A DNA stretch of 6,011 nt from an uncultured Aliterella sp. GTDB lineage: Bacteria; Cyanobacteriota; Cyanobacteriia; Cyanobacteriales; Chroococcidiopsidaceae. The translations under genes were made by a program, and so were the position numbers. The notes under the pieces are model-generated. The model worked only from the letters and a program-made list of their open reading frames with translations, searched no databases and was not told where the DNA came from. Within the stretch, counting starts at the first letter, position 1. Each line of letters starts with the position of its first letter. Shown piece by piece: positions 5,417-6,011 of the stretch. The stretch covers positions 1 through 6,011 of the forward strand of contig CAJQOK010000495.1 in NCBI GenBank assembly GCA_905479905.1, in the 5' to 3' direction.

Positions 5417-5928
5417 GTCAGGAATTGCGTCAGGGAAAAGACCCTCACATGAGCCGTCGGCGGGCAATAATTGGTTTGTCTATGCTTGGGGGGTCAATGG
5501 GACAACTTGTTACGCTATACCAAACTGGTATTATCAGTCACTTACCCGATCCGCCTGGACAGCAGATTTTTGATGCAGACCGCGTGGACGCATCTAACTA
5601 CGCTTACAGCCGATTTGACTCGCCCGATGGGCCAATAATGGTTTTGACTTACGCGATTACCGCTTGGTTGGCTGCTGCTGGTGGTATTAATCGCGCGCGC
5701 ACTAACCCGTTATTACCGATCGCAATGGGTATAAAGATTTTGGTGGACTGTGTGACAAACCTTGAGTTAGCCCGTGAAGAATGGAGCGAGAACAAAGCGT
5801 TTTGCGAATACTGTCAGGTAGCGACGGTTTCCTCGTTCGCATCCCTAATACTGGCAGCGCCTGAGATTATGACCGCTATTCGCACATTGCTCGGACAGCG
5901 TGATGAAGACACCGCAGACAGTAAATAG
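5398..5928 (+). CDS. Vitamin K epoxide reductase (VKOR) family membrane protein
   Basis: A 176-residue membrane protein of the VKOR family, which in bacteria reoxidises thiol-disulfide partners using quinone. Four hydrophobic helices are visible at about 23-46, 80-96, 104-124 and 139-161. The redox motif Cys136-Glu-Tyr-Cys139 (KAFCEYC) lies at the start of helix 4, as in the family. Other recalled family marks are SRRRAIIGLSMLGG, LYQTGIISHLPDPP, the FDADRVDAS loop, and YAITAWLAAAGG. The start is ATG 5398, with AAAGGA 9 nt upstream; a TTG three codons earlier is less likely. The pair of shuttle cysteines found between helices 1 and 2 in classical VKOR is absent: the only other cysteine is Cys118. 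The protein may therefore use an external thiol partner or do something other than DsbA-type oxidation. No fused thioredoxin domain is present. Confidence 0.78.
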   Translation: MEPQQLSQELRQGKDPHMSRRRAIIGLSMLGGSMGQLVTLYQTGIISHLPDPPGQQIFDADRVDASNYAYSRFDSPDGPIMVLTYAITAWLAAAGGINRARTNPLLPIAMGIKILVDCVTNLELAREEWSENKAFCEYCQVATVSSFASLILAAPEIMTAIRTLLGQRDEDTADSK

Positions 5929-6011
5929 TAGTCAATTTAATACAAACAAAGAACCGGATTTTCCGAAGCTCAGTGTTGACTAGAAGGCTCAAATAAATCA
6001 TTTCCGCGATC
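5929..6011. other. Right-edge intergenic stretch
   Basis: There is no reading frame. A weak 4-bp hairpin (CGGA-TTT-TCCG, about 5955-5965) lies about 30 bp after the VKOR-like stop without a T run. Nothing else can be supported. Confidence 0.3.

Noticed and set aside
1..6011. CRISPR array, insertion sequence or defence-system genes
   Set aside because: No regularly spaced repeats, transposase motifs, nuclease or Cas motifs were found on either strand.

Overview
The window looks like chromosomal DNA of a cyanobacterium. The evidence is a HIP1 octamer (GCGATCGC, 788-795), several near-HIP1 sites, moderate to low GC, and a PAS-GAF-PAS hybrid-type histidine kinase of a kind common in Nostocales and Chroococcidiopsis-like genomes. 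The genus cannot be fixed from this sequence.

Layout. (1) Positions 1-2348, minus strand: a two-gene operon. A 79-residue XRE-type helix-turn-helix regulator (2109-2348) is followed after 10 nt by a large sensor histidine kinase (from a GTG at 2098, running off the left edge with 699 codons visible). (2) Positions 2349-2740: no intact gene, but a series of closely spaced hairpins (2559-2703) and a dyad just before the regulator. (3) Positions 2805-3650, minus strand: an unfamiliar 281-residue protein with one hydrophobic helix and a C-terminal set of cysteines. The helix and what follows remotely resemble the pore-forming helices of Cry delta-endotoxins. A protein-like but out-of-frame tail (2741-2869) overlaps its 3' end. 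(4) Positions 3651-4680: about 1 kb of AT-rich DNA with no intact gene. It holds a long inverted repeat, a 10-bp dyad, gene-like scraps with stop codons, and two diverged copies (about 3861-3973 and 4489-4598) of one ~110-bp regulatory segment. Each copy has a palindrome lying over a plausible -35 box. (5) Positions 4681-5031, plus strand: a small unrecognised helical protein ending in CxxCxxC, downstream of the second promoter copy. (6) Positions 5398-5928, plus strand: a four-helix membrane protein of the vitamin K epoxide reductase (VKOR) family, preceded by a perfect 9-bp hairpin and a 21-codon reading frame with its own ribosome-binding site that overlaps the VKOR start.

How the parts fit. 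The regulator and kinase are clearly co-transcribed; the kinase's receiver domain or partner response regulator would lie to the left of the window. The middle kilobase reads as a decaying, accessory-type region between two conserved blocks. The strongest unexplained signals are the duplicated palindrome-over-promoter element, the delta-endotoxin-like protein, and the upstream reading frame coupled to the VKOR gene. No rRNA, tRNA, CRISPR array or intact insertion sequence was seen.
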